DNA from: Candidatus Cloacimonadota bacterium
Lineage (GTDB): Bacteria > Cloacimonadota > Cloacimonadia > Cloacimonadales > WRIO01
NCBI GenBank assembly: GCA_017998585.1
Contig: JAGOCT010000151.1
Span: 1-5,173, forward strand
Length of the DNA: 5,173 bases
Direction: 5' to 3'
The notes under the pieces were generated by a model. It saw only the letters and a list, made by a program, of their open reading frames with translations, searched no databases and was not told the origin of the DNA. Positions 1 through 5,173 of this stretch are shown here, piece after piece (position 1 is the stretch's first letter; every line of letters begins with the position of its first letter). The translations under genes and the position numbers were made by a program.

Positions 1-9
1 GTACAGATT

Positions 10-198
10 GTCTCAATCCCCTAAGTCGGGTCAATTCAATTCTGATAAGTCGGTACCTGAATCAATTAAGGTGCTATTTATTTAGGTCTCAATCCCCTAA
101 GTCGGGTCAATTCAATTCTGATGTAGAATGGAATTTAATACAGTTATTTGGAAGAATAACAGTCTCAATCCCCTAAGTCGGGTCAATTCAATTCTGAT
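10..198 (-). CRISPR. CRISPR array end: three identical 37-nt repeats, two 39-nt spacers
   Basis: Identical 37-nt repeats lie at 10-46, 86-122 and 162-198, separated by spacers of exactly 39 nt (47-85 and 123-161), so the period is 76. The repeat starts GTCTCAATCCCC and ends AATTCTGAT on the plus strand. Read on the minus strand it ends in ATTGAGAC, close to the ATTGAAAC 3' end that supplies the 8-nt crRNA handle in many type I and type III systems, so I infer leftward transcription. Under that reading the repeat at 162-198 is leader-proximal. A weak CCC/GGG stem lies in the middle of the repeat. Positions 1-9 would be the tail of another spacer, so the array probably continues left of the window. 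No cas gene is present, so the subtype cannot be fixed. Confidence 0.93.
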
Positions 199-476
199 AG
201 CACCCTTCTCAACATGGCTCTGGAAGGGGCAAAAAACAGCACTTTTTCGCAATGATTGGTTTTGACTCAGGTGTAGGATATAGGTATAACACCTCGCCTA
301 TGTCTAAAAGCTTGAAAAATAGTGCTTTATAAAATTCGCAATGATTTTGAAGCCAGATTTTGTAAGTGATTGATAAATGAGCTGTTACAAAAAATGCTGA
401 TTTTTAAGCAAATCATTGCAGATTGGGTGGAAAAAAAAGAGACAAAAACACGTCTATAATGCTGATTAGATCTGAA
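199..476 (-). other. Probable CRISPR leader / structured non-coding segment
   Basis: This AT-rich segment lies between the array and a strong leftward promoter and has no supported ORF. It holds a set of compatible inverted repeats: 203-208 with 223-228 (CCCTTC/GAAGGG); 238-248 with 314-326 (11 pairs, two bulged bases), enclosing 269-274 with 289-294 (AGGTGT/ACACCT); and 338-347 with 410-419 (ten perfect pairs), enclosing 358-365 with 385-392 (TTTTGTAA/TTACAAAA). The 12-mer TTCGCAATGATT occurs directly at 246-257 and 335-346. Location and orientation fit a long leader. A separate structured small RNA is the alternative. The pairings are visible; the function is inferred. Confidence 0.45.
262..290 (+). 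promoter_or_regulatory. Candidate plus-strand sigma70-type promoter
   Basis: TTGACT at 262-267 and TATAAC at 285-290 are separated by 17 bp, and each box matches five of six consensus bases. Transcription would start near 297 and run rightward, away from the array, into a stretch with no supported gene. It may serve a small RNA, or it may be chance in AT-rich DNA. Confidence 0.4.
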
Positions 477-480
477 GTAA

Positions 481-509
481 AAAATATAGTATTGCAGAAA
501 AATTGTCAA
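481..509 (-). promoter_or_regulatory. Leftward promoter with A-tract UP-like element, facing the CRISPR array
   Basis: On the minus strand a perfect TTGACA (504-509) is followed after 15 bp by TATATT (483-488), or after 17 bp by TATTTT (481-486). Just upstream on that strand is a run of A and T bases (about 511-532) of the kind that acts as an UP element. Transcription would start near 475 and run left through 199-474 into the repeats, as expected for pre-crRNA. Confidence 0.55.
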
Positions 510-639
510 GGATTTTTTTTTATTTTATAATTTTGATAAGGAGACAGTCCAAAATAGACAGCTTGTCATCGAAAGTAGTCCTGCAATCTATGAGAAAAGT
601 GAGCTGTTTAAACAAATATATCTGTTTCTCTGACAATCC
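510..639. other. Intergenic stretch with nothing recognised
   Basis: This links the leftward promoter to the hairpin repeat tract. It starts with a poly-T/A run and contains only minor symmetry, such as the ten-base palindrome TGTTTAAACA at 605-614. The open frame that crosses it on the plus strand (503-706) would need a TTG start, has no ribosome binding site and ends inside repeats, so I do not call a gene. Confidence 0.5.
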
Positions 640-890
640 GTACTACTTCTACAAGCAAGATGCTTGTAGTACGAGAAAACTGAATCTACAAGCAAGATGC
701 TTGTAGTACGGAAAACTAAATCTACAAGCAAGATGCTCGTAGTACGGAAAACTGAATCTACAAGCAAGATGCTTGTAGTACGGAAAGCTGAATCTACAAG
801 CAAGATGCTTGCAGTACGGAAAGCGAATCTACAAGCAAGATGCTTGTAGTACGAGAAAACTGAATCTACAAGCAAGATGCTTGTAGTACG
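640..890. repeat. Tandem array of seven hairpin (REP-like) units, 36-bp period
   Basis: Seven units lie at 649-673, 686-710, 722-746, 758-782, 794-818, 829-853 and 866-890. Each has a left arm CTACAAGCA, loop AGA and right arm TGCTTGTAG, followed by TACG: a 9-bp stem with a 3-nt loop. The units are joined by 10-12 nt linkers close to GAAAACTGAAT. The stem is perfect except for one change in unit 3 (TGCTCGTAG) and one in unit 5 (TGCTTGCAG). Unit 1 is preceded by CGTACTAC, the complement of the GTAGTACG that ends the unit, so the ancestral palindrome was probably longer. It resembles REP-type palindromes, here amplified as a VNTR. No REP-associated transposase (RAYT) is in the window. Confidence 0.9.
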
Positions 891-1022
891 AAATTCTTTT
901 CTCCGCTTCTCCGCGACTCCGCGTGAGTCTAATGTTAGCAAGATGCTTGTAGTACGAAATTCTTTTCTCCGCTTCTCCGCGACTCCGCGTGAGTCTAATG
1001 TTAGCAAGATGCTTGTAGTACG
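871..1022. repeat. Perfect 66-bp tandem duplication carrying a GC-rich module and half hairpins
   Basis: Positions 891-956 and 957-1022 are identical over 66 bp. The last 20 bases of each unit (AGCAAGATGC then TTGTAGTACG) also match 871-890, giving about 2.3 copies in 871-1022. Each unit starts AAATTCTTTT, then has a GC-rich stretch built on CTCCGC / CTCCGCG, then AATGTT, then the hairpin from its inner left arm onward. The outer left arm CTACA is missing in both units, so the hairpin there is shortened. Exact identity points to recent duplication. Confidence 0.9.
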
Positions 1023-1031
1023 GTTATTTAA

Positions 1032-1054
1032 AGGGCAAGCGCAAGGCTTGCCCT
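1032..1054 (-). terminator. Perfect 9-bp hairpin, possible terminator of the binding-protein gene
   Basis: AGGGCAAGC (1032-1040) and GCTTGCCCT (1046-1054) pair perfectly around a 5-nt loop. The hairpin begins 34 bases past the stop codon of the leftward gene. On the minus strand it is followed only by TTTAAATAA, a weak U-tract. Its GCAAG/CTTGC core resembles the neighbouring hairpin units, so it may be a related palindrome that doubles as a terminator. Confidence 0.45.
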
Positions 1055-1088
1055 ACAACTCTTATTTGAATAGTTTATGGGATGTTTG

Positions 1089-1853
1089 TTATTTTGTCCA
1101 TTTAGAGACGATAGCTTTAATTTCTCCATTTTTGTGCATGAGTTCGATTTGATTTTTTAGTTTAGTTTTAAAATCATTTTTAAAAGGGAATTTATTGTCT
1201 TTTTTTGTAAAACTGAGGAATGCTGCTTCTTTTGAGACAACAGCAGAGGGCACTATTTTACCGGAAGTTTCTTTGAGCTCGCCGGATGAGCGCAGTTTTT
1301 TCAAGTCATACTCAATTGCAATTCTGTCATTGAGATAGGCATCGAAACGGTTGAGATTGAGCTTTAGGATATTGGTCTTATTGTCTTTGCCTTCATCGAT
1401 TGTAAACTTATTTTTGATGTCTTCTTTGATGATAGCAAAACCGGTATTGATTCCGATTTTTTTCCCATAGAAATTGTAAGGCCAGTCTTTTAATGTGCTT
1501 GCATTTGACTCTTTCACAAAGGCAACCACTTCTTCTTCAAACAGTTTGATGTCATAATCCATCCAAGGCCGGTCTTTTGGCCGGTAGTATGGTGGAAACA
1601 TCGCAATTCCTTCTCCCGTTTCAATCATTGACAAGGCGCTTTTCCATGGTACGGCTTGAATTGTAACCTCATAATCAGGTAAACTTTTTAATGCAGATTT
1701 GATAATATCCACATAGATACCTTTTGCCACATTTGCCTCCATATAGCTGTATGGAGGATAGCCCTTATCACAGTAAATTGTAACTTTCTGTGCGCTAAAC
1801 AAATTGATGAGTACACAACTCAACAGGATCATCATGATGATAGATCTTTTCAT
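1089..1853 (-). CDS. Periplasmic solute-binding protein, SBP_bac_3 family
   Basis: This 254-residue secreted protein resembles the binding proteins of polar amino-acid ABC transporters. Residues 1-21 form a signal peptide (KR, then a hydrophobic core) with a likely cut after FSA. Family signatures follow in order: the ligand-entry segment YPPYSY (32-37), GIYVDII (45-51), PWKSALSMIETGEG (69-82), YRPKDRPWMDY (90-100), where R95 is at the usual place for the carboxylate-binding arginine, YGKKIGINTGFA (129-140) and RFDAYLND (169-176). The length fits the family. I chose the ATG at 1853 because AGAGGG lies four bases upstream and the signal peptide starts there; the in-frame TTG at 1907 is part of the -35 box. 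No permease or ATPase gene is adjacent, so it is an orphan here and its ligand is unknown. LLSC at 10-13 resembles a lipobox but lies too early to be convincing. Confidence 0.88.
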   Translation of the reverse strand: MKRSIIMMILLSCVLINLFSAQKVTIYCDKGYPPYSYMEANVAKGIYVDIIKSALKSLPDYEVTIQAVPWKSALSMIETGEGIAMFPPYYRPKDRPWMDYDIKLFEEEVVAFVKESNASTLKDWPYNFYGKKIGINTGFAIIKEDIKNKFTIDEGKDNKTNILKLNLNRFDAYLNDRIAIEYDLKKLRSSGELKETSGKIVPSAVVSKEAAFLSFTKKDNKFPFKNDFKTKLKNQIELMHKNGEIKAIVSKWTK

Positions 1854-1878
1854 TTCACCCTCTTTAATTTTATTATGA

Positions 1879-1907
1879 ATAATACACTTTTTCAAGACCT
1901 TTGTCAA
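1879..1907 (-). promoter_or_regulatory. Promoter of the binding-protein gene
   Basis: On the minus strand a perfect TTGACA (1902-1907) and TATTAT (1879-1884) are separated by 17 bp, giving a start near 1872 and a leader of about 20 nt before the ATG at 1853. The -10 lies in the inverted repeat TATTAT-GA-ATAATA (1871-1884), a possible operator. Confidence 0.75.
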
Positions 1908-1931
1908 TTAAAATTTATTGTTTTGAAATAC

Positions 1932-1959
1932 TTGACTTATTTTGTGTTATACATAATAT
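1932..1959 (+). promoter_or_regulatory. Promoter of the deacetylase-like lipoprotein gene
   Basis: TTGACT (1932-1937) is followed after 16 bp by TAATAT (1954-1959); CATAAT at 1952-1957 is an alternative -10 with a short 14-bp spacer. The -35 boxes of the two divergent promoters are 24 bp apart. TTAT-AC-ATAA at 1947-1956 overlaps the -10 and mirrors a similar palindrome in the opposing promoter. Confidence 0.55.
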
Positions 1960-1988
1960 GACTCAAGAGAAGAGATACGGAGGCATCT

Positions 1989-3155
1989 ATGAATAAGCAA
2001 CTGCTGAAAATGCTTAGCTTTATGATGATCATTTTATTGCTTTTGGCATTGGGAGCATGTCAAAAAAAAGAGACACCTGAAGATGTTCAGAATGATTTTT
2101 CTGAATTGCCAGAAAGAGAAAATGTAGAACCACAGAATGATGAACAAATCACTGTGGAACAGGCGGTTTTTAAAGCGCTTGACAAGCTGTCAATCAGTCC
2201 CAAGGATATTACGAAATTACAGAAAGAAGATGGAATCTATTTTTATATTCCTTTGGATAAAACAAAAGAGATTGATTTGTATTTTGCAGATATGGTGATG
2301 ATTGGTCAGATTGAGCTGACAGGTTCACAGATTTCTGAATCAATCAGAGATGAAAATAGTAAAGTAATTCGAGAGTTTTATGATAAAGTACACAAGCAAA
2401 ACTATGTTGTTGAAATTTATTACTCTGATGTAAAACCTGGCTTCGAGCCAAGTGAGCGTAAATCAAAAGTGGCTTATCTTGCCGTGATTGTAGATGATTT
2501 TGGCAATTATGGGTCTGGCTTGCTGGATGAATTTGCCGACAGTGATCCCGCCATTACATTTGCAGTGATTCCTGGCCTGCCTCACAGTAAAATAGCCATG
2601 CAAAAAGCATTGGATAAAGGACATGAAGTTATTGTTCATATTCCGATGCAGGCAGATAACCCCAAAGCAAATCCTGGGAAAAATGCGATTCTGGAAACGA
2701 TGGGGCATGATGAAATTGTCAGCCTGATGAATTCCTATTTCAAAGAATTACCTTATGCTGTCGGCGCTAACCAGCACATGGGCAGTAAAATATCTGCCAA
2801 TAAAAAGCTGATGGAAGCGGTTTTATCCGTTATTGATCAGAAAAAACTCTTTTTTATCGATAGCAAAACGACCGCACGTTCAGTCGCCTATAAAACGGCA
2901 TTAGAAATGAATATCCCCTCTGCTGAACGTAACTTGTTTCTGGATGCCCCAGCAAATTCTGATGAAATTATTGAACAAAGACTGAATGATCTGAAAAAAT
3001 TAAAAGAAAGTCACGGGAAAGCACTCGTGATTACCCATTGTCATGATAAATCCAGACTGGATAGACTGAACCGATTTATACAGGAAGCTGAAAATATGGG
3101 ATTTGAACTGGTACCCGTATCCAAATATGTCGCATTAGAACCGGATATATTTTAA
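1989..3155 (+). CDS. Lipoprotein with divergent polysaccharide deacetylase (YibQ-like) domain
   Basis: This 388-residue envelope protein starts with a lipoprotein signal peptide: hydrophobic residues 9-22 and lipobox LGAC with the acylated cysteine at C24, followed by QKK, which lacks the D+2 inner-membrane retention signal. Residues 25-55 are a charged linker and about 52-147 form an extra alpha/beta region. The deacetylase domain spans about 161-383. Its motifs are AVIVDDFGNYG (165-175), AVIPGLPHS (192-200), GHEVIVHIPM (211-220), GANQHMGS (259-266), FFIDSKTTARS (288-298), RNLFLD (314-319) and ALVITHCHD (345-353). D169/D170, H217, H263 and D291 are likely metal or active-site residues by family analogy. 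The family (PF04748) is thought to act on cell-wall glycans, but the substrate is not established. Two motifs differ from the usual forms as I recall them: NQH in place of NNH, and ITHCH in place of IGHP. GGAGG lies five bases before the ATG. Confidence 0.88.
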   Translation: MNKQLLKMLSFMMIILLLLALGACQKKETPEDVQNDFSELPERENVEPQNDEQITVEQAVFKALDKLSISPKDITKLQKEDGIYFYIPLDKTKEIDLYFADMVMIGQIELTGSQISESIRDENSKVIREFYDKVHKQNYVVEIYYSDVKPGFEPSERKSKVAYLAVIVDDFGNYGSGLLDEFADSDPAITFAVIPGLPHSKIAMQKALDKGHEVIVHIPMQADNPKANPGKNAILETMGHDEIVSLMNSYFKELPYAVGANQHMGSKISANKKLMEAVLSVIDQKKLFFIDSKTTARSVAYKTALEMNIPSAERNLFLDAPANSDEIIEQRLNDLKKLKESHGKALVITHCHDKSRLDRLNRFIQEAENMGFELVPVSKYVALEPDIF

Positions 3156-3190
3156 TCGTAGTACAAATTAAAAGTTAGCTATTATCCCTA

Positions 3191-3247
3191 TTGCGAGCAT
3201 CCTGTTTGCAGAAAAGAATTTGCTACAAGTAAAATGCATGTCGTACC
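3191..3247. repeat. Two decayed copies of the hairpin repeat, in opposite orientations
   Basis: Positions 3223-3247 (CTACAAGTA, AAA, TGCATGTCG, TACC) follow the unit of the 640-890 tract with several changes. Positions 3191-3211 match the reverse complement of that unit at 15 of 21 positions and can still fold fully if G-U pairs are allowed. Both lie in the 110-bp gap between the deacetylase-like gene and hutI. A GTAGTAC fragment at 3159-3165 may be a further trace. I see no convincing hutI promoter or intrinsic terminator in this gap. Confidence 0.6.
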
Positions 3248-3265
3248 GGATAAAAAGGAGTAAAA

Positions 3266-4525
3266 ATGAAACAAATAGATCTTGTTATTTACAATATTAA
3301 GGAATTAATCAGTCTTCAAGGACCTAATCGTCCACGTTGTGGAGCTGAAATGAGTGAACTGGGAATCATGAATCAGGTAAGTATTGCTGTTCATGAAGGA
3401 AAGATTTTGGAAATCGGAGATAATGACAGTATTCAGCAGAAATACGCTGCCAGCGAAATGATTGATGCAAGTGATTGTGTTGTTATGCCTGGTTTTGTAG
3501 ATCCTCATACGCATCCGGTCTTTGTCAATACCAGAGAAAATGAATTTGAAATGCGAATTATGGGAAAGACTTACGTGGAGATTTCTCAGTCTGGTGGCGG
3601 AATCTTGTCCAGTATCAGAGCGGTCAGACAAGCCAGTGAAGCAGAATTATTTGAACTGGCAAAGAAGAGAATAAATCGAATGATTGAGTGTGGTACAACG
3701 GCTATTGAAGCCAAAAGTGGATATGGGCTTAGTACCGAATCTGAACTTAAAATGCTCCGTGTCATTAAGCGTTTACAGGAAGAAATGCCGATTGATATCG
3801 CAGTTACTTTTATGGGAGCGCATGAAATTCCTCAGGAATATCGTCAGGATCGTGAAGCCTATATACGACTGATGGAAGAAGAAATGATGCCACAGGTCAA
3901 GGCTGCCGGTTTAGCTGAGTATGTGGATATTTTTACCGAAGCTCATGTTTATAGCGTAGCAGAATCCAGACGTATTTTGAAAAAAGCCAAAGAATTAGGT
4001 TTTAAACTGAGAATGCATGCCGATGAAATCGAAGCAATCGGTGGTGCTGAATTAGCCGGTGAACTCAATGCCGTTTCAGCTGATCATCTCGGCGCTTGCT
4101 CGGATCAGGGGATTCAGGCAATGAAAAAAGGCGGAACAATCGCCACACTTTTGCCAGCCACTCTTTTTAGTTTACGCTCAAAATCTTATGCGCGTGCCAG
4201 AGATATGATTGCACAGGAATTGCCGGTTGCTATTGCATCTGACTACAATCCAGGCTCTTGTAATTGCGATAATATGCAGTTTGTAATCTCTCTTTCTTGC
4301 CTGCAAATGGGTATGACGCCGGCTGAAGCGATTTGTGCTGCGACATTCAATGCGGCTTGTGCCATTGAAAAAAACGATTATATCGGCAGTATTGAAGCAG
4401 GTAAACAGGCAGACATTTTAATCATGGATATTCCGTCATACCGCTTTATCCCTTATCATTTTGGCTCAAACAATGTGAAAAGGGTGATTAAAAAAGGTAA
4501 AACCTTATTTGAACGTCATAGCTGA
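3266..4525 (+). CDS. hutI: Imidazolonepropionase
   Basis: This cytoplasmic amidohydrolase converts 4-imidazolone-5-propanoate and water into N-formimino-L-glutamate, the third step of histidine degradation. Its 419 residues match the normal family length. After an N-terminal beta domain comes MPGFVDPHTHPVF (74-86), with metal ligands H81 and H83. Then come R90 and Y103, EAKSGYGLSTESE (148-160) with Y153, GAHEIP (184-189) with H186, TEAHVYS (224-230), MHADEIEAIGG (250-260) with metal ligand H251 and catalytic E254, H274, and SDYNPGSCNCDNM (325-337) with D326 as the last metal ligand. These correspond to active-site positions I recall from the Bacillus subtilis enzyme. The C-terminus has the usual GSIEAGKQADILI. 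AAGGAG ends five bases before the ATG. The other hut genes are not in the window. The stop overlaps the next gene, so the two are probably co-transcribed. Confidence 0.97.
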   Translation: MKQIDLVIYNIKELISLQGPNRPRCGAEMSELGIMNQVSIAVHEGKILEIGDNDSIQQKYAASEMIDASDCVVMPGFVDPHTHPVFVNTRENEFEMRIMGKTYVEISQSGGGILSSIRAVRQASEAELFELAKKRINRMIECGTTAIEAKSGYGLSTESELKMLRVIKRLQEEMPIDIAVTFMGAHEIPQEYRQDREAYIRLMEEEMMPQVKAAGLAEYVDIFTEAHVYSVAESRRILKKAKELGFKLRMHADEIEAIGGAELAGELNAVSADHLGACSDQGIQAMKKGGTIATLLPATLFSLRSKSYARARDMIAQELPVAIASDYNPGSCNCDNMQFVISLSCLQMGMTPAEAICAATFNAACAIEKNDYIGSIEAGKQADILIMDIPSYRFIPYHFGSNNVKRVIKKGKTLFERHS

Positions 4526-5173
4526 TAAACTGATCTCCTGGTTTAACGCCTCTCAACGAGATTTGCCATGGAGATTATATAAAAATCCTTATCATACCTG
4601 GGTTTCTGAAATTATGCTTCAACAAACCCAGGTAAAAACAGTTATCCCTTATTTCCAACGTTTTATCGAACGTTTCCCTGATTATGAAAGCCTTGCTGCT
4701 ACCTCATTAGAGGAAATGCTGATTTACTGGCAAGGACTGGGATACTACAAAAGAGCTGAAAATTTGCATAAAGCCGCCCGATATTTAGTTCAAAAGCAAA
4801 TGCCGATACCTCAAACTTATGAGAAATGGCTGGAATTACCTGGTATTGGAGATTATATCGCCTCTGCCATCTGTGCGATTGCGTATGATCAGAAAATTGC
4901 GGTTGTGGATGGGAATGTACTGAGAGTCTTATCGCGTCTGTTTGCAATGGATTATAATATTGCTGAACCAAAAAACAGAAGGTATTTTAAAGCAGTACTG
5001 GAAACAATACTGCCAGAAAAGAACAACCGTTTCTTTTCCCAGGCAATGATGGAATTAGGTGCTCTTGTTTGCAGAAGTCAGAACCCAGACTGTGACATTT
5101 GCCCGTTGGCAGAGCATTGTCAGGCATTTCACAGACAGCAGACAACACTTTATCCGATTAGTATAAAAACAGT
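4509..5173 (+). CDS. mutY: A/G-specific adenine glycosylase, cut by the window end
   Basis: This base-excision repair enzyme removes adenine mispaired with 8-oxoguanine. The frame is open from 4488 to the window end; from the proposed start, 221 residues are visible. Motifs in order: RDLPWR (17-22); SEIMLQQTQV (33-42), with catalytic E34; the helix-hairpin-helix LPGIGDYIASAI (110-121); VVDGNVLRVLSR (132-143), with catalytic D134; and the 4Fe-4S loop C-X6-C-X2-C-X5-C at C188, C195, C198 and C204. DLPWR and SEIMLQQTQV separate it from endonuclease III. The C-terminal 8-oxoG-sensing domain lies beyond the window. No ATG precedes the first motif. The TTG at 4509 gives a typical N-terminus and overlaps hutI by 17 bp, with AAGG 11 bases upstream. 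CTG at 4530 is the alternative. Confidence 0.93.
   Translation, partial: MNVIADKLISWFNASQRDLPWRLYKNPYHTWVSEIMLQQTQVKTVIPYFQRFIERFPDYESLAATSLEEMLIYWQGLGYYKRAENLHKAARYLVQKQMPIPQTYEKWLELPGIGDYIASAICAIAYDQKIAVVDGNVLRVLSRLFAMDYNIAEPKNRRYFKAVLETILPEKNNRFFSQAMMELGALVCRSQNPDCDICPLAEHCQAFHRQQTTLYPISIKT

Noticed and set aside
277..306. Second minus-strand promoter, TAGACA-N18-TATATC, closer to the array
   Set aside because: The boxes are weaker than those at 481-509 and the spacer is long; kept only as an alternative.
327..509. 60-residue open frame on the minus strand in the leader region
   Set aside because: Its TTG start is the first codon of a TTGACA -35 box, and no ribosome binding site or domain is visible.
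199..640. tracrRNA-like anti-repeat
   Set aside because: I saw no stretch complementary to the CRISPR repeat, and the repeat form fits type I or III rather than type II.
503..706. 67-residue open frame on the plus strand
   Set aside because: It has a TTG start with no ribosome binding site, and it ends in the hairpin repeats.
588..1007. Open frame on the minus strand translating the repeat tract
   Set aside because: It exists because the 36- and 66-bp periods are mostly multiples of three; the product is an echo of the DNA repeats with no ribosome binding site.
877..1152. Open frame on the plus strand through the 66-bp repeats
   Set aside because: It overlaps the repeats and the 3' end of the binding-protein gene in antisense, and resembles no protein family.
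1854..1907. N-terminal extension of the binding protein from a TTG start
   Set aside because: The TTG is part of the -35 box and the true signal peptide starts at 1853 behind a ribosome binding site.
2463..2708. 81-residue antisense open frame inside the deacetylase-like gene
   Set aside because: It is a shadow of a well-supported gene with conserved motifs on the other strand.
3305..3631. Antisense open frame inside hutI
   Set aside because: It is a shadow of hutI, whose active-site motifs are intact.
4699..4971. Antisense open frame inside mutY
   Set aside because: The sense strand encodes clear MutY motifs over the same interval.

Overview
The window looks like a piece of chromosome from an AT-rich anaerobic or fermentative bacterium. 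Coding regions are tight and have clear Shine-Dalgarno sites and sigma70-type promoters. One intergenic tract is unusually rich in palindromic repeats. A lipobox protein of the YibQ-like deacetylase family and a histidine-degradation enzyme favour a Gram-negative, amino-acid-using organism. From memory, the mix of repeats recalls Cloacimonadota-type genomes, but nothing here proves a phylum.

Left part (1-1088): there is no convincing protein gene. Positions 10-198 hold the end of a CRISPR array with three identical 37-nt repeats and two 39-nt spacers. The repeat, read on the minus strand, ends in ATTGAGAC, so the array is probably transcribed leftward and its leader lies to the right. Positions 199-480 hold an AT-rich segment with several nested inverted repeats. 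A strong minus-strand promoter (481-509) aims into it, and a plausible plus-strand promoter (262-290) points the other way. Positions 510-640 show nothing I can name. Positions 640-1022 hold a tandem tract. First come seven hairpin units at a 36-bp period, then two exact copies of a 66-bp unit that joins a GC-rich module to part of the same hairpin. A further perfect hairpin (1032-1054) sits just past the 3' end of the next gene.

Middle (1089-3155): two divergent genes share a promoter region of about 135 bp. The leftward gene encodes a secreted periplasmic substrate-binding protein (SBP_bac_3 type). The rightward gene encodes a lipoprotein with a divergent polysaccharide deacetylase domain. 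Both promoters can be read, and each -10 region carries a TTATNNATAA palindrome.

Right part (3156-5173): a 110-bp gap holds two decayed copies of the hairpin repeat. It is followed by hutI (imidazolonepropionase, histidine degradation) and then mutY (A/G-specific adenine glycosylase). mutY probably starts at a TTG inside the end of hutI and runs off the window. No cas genes, transposase or transporter permease lies in the window.
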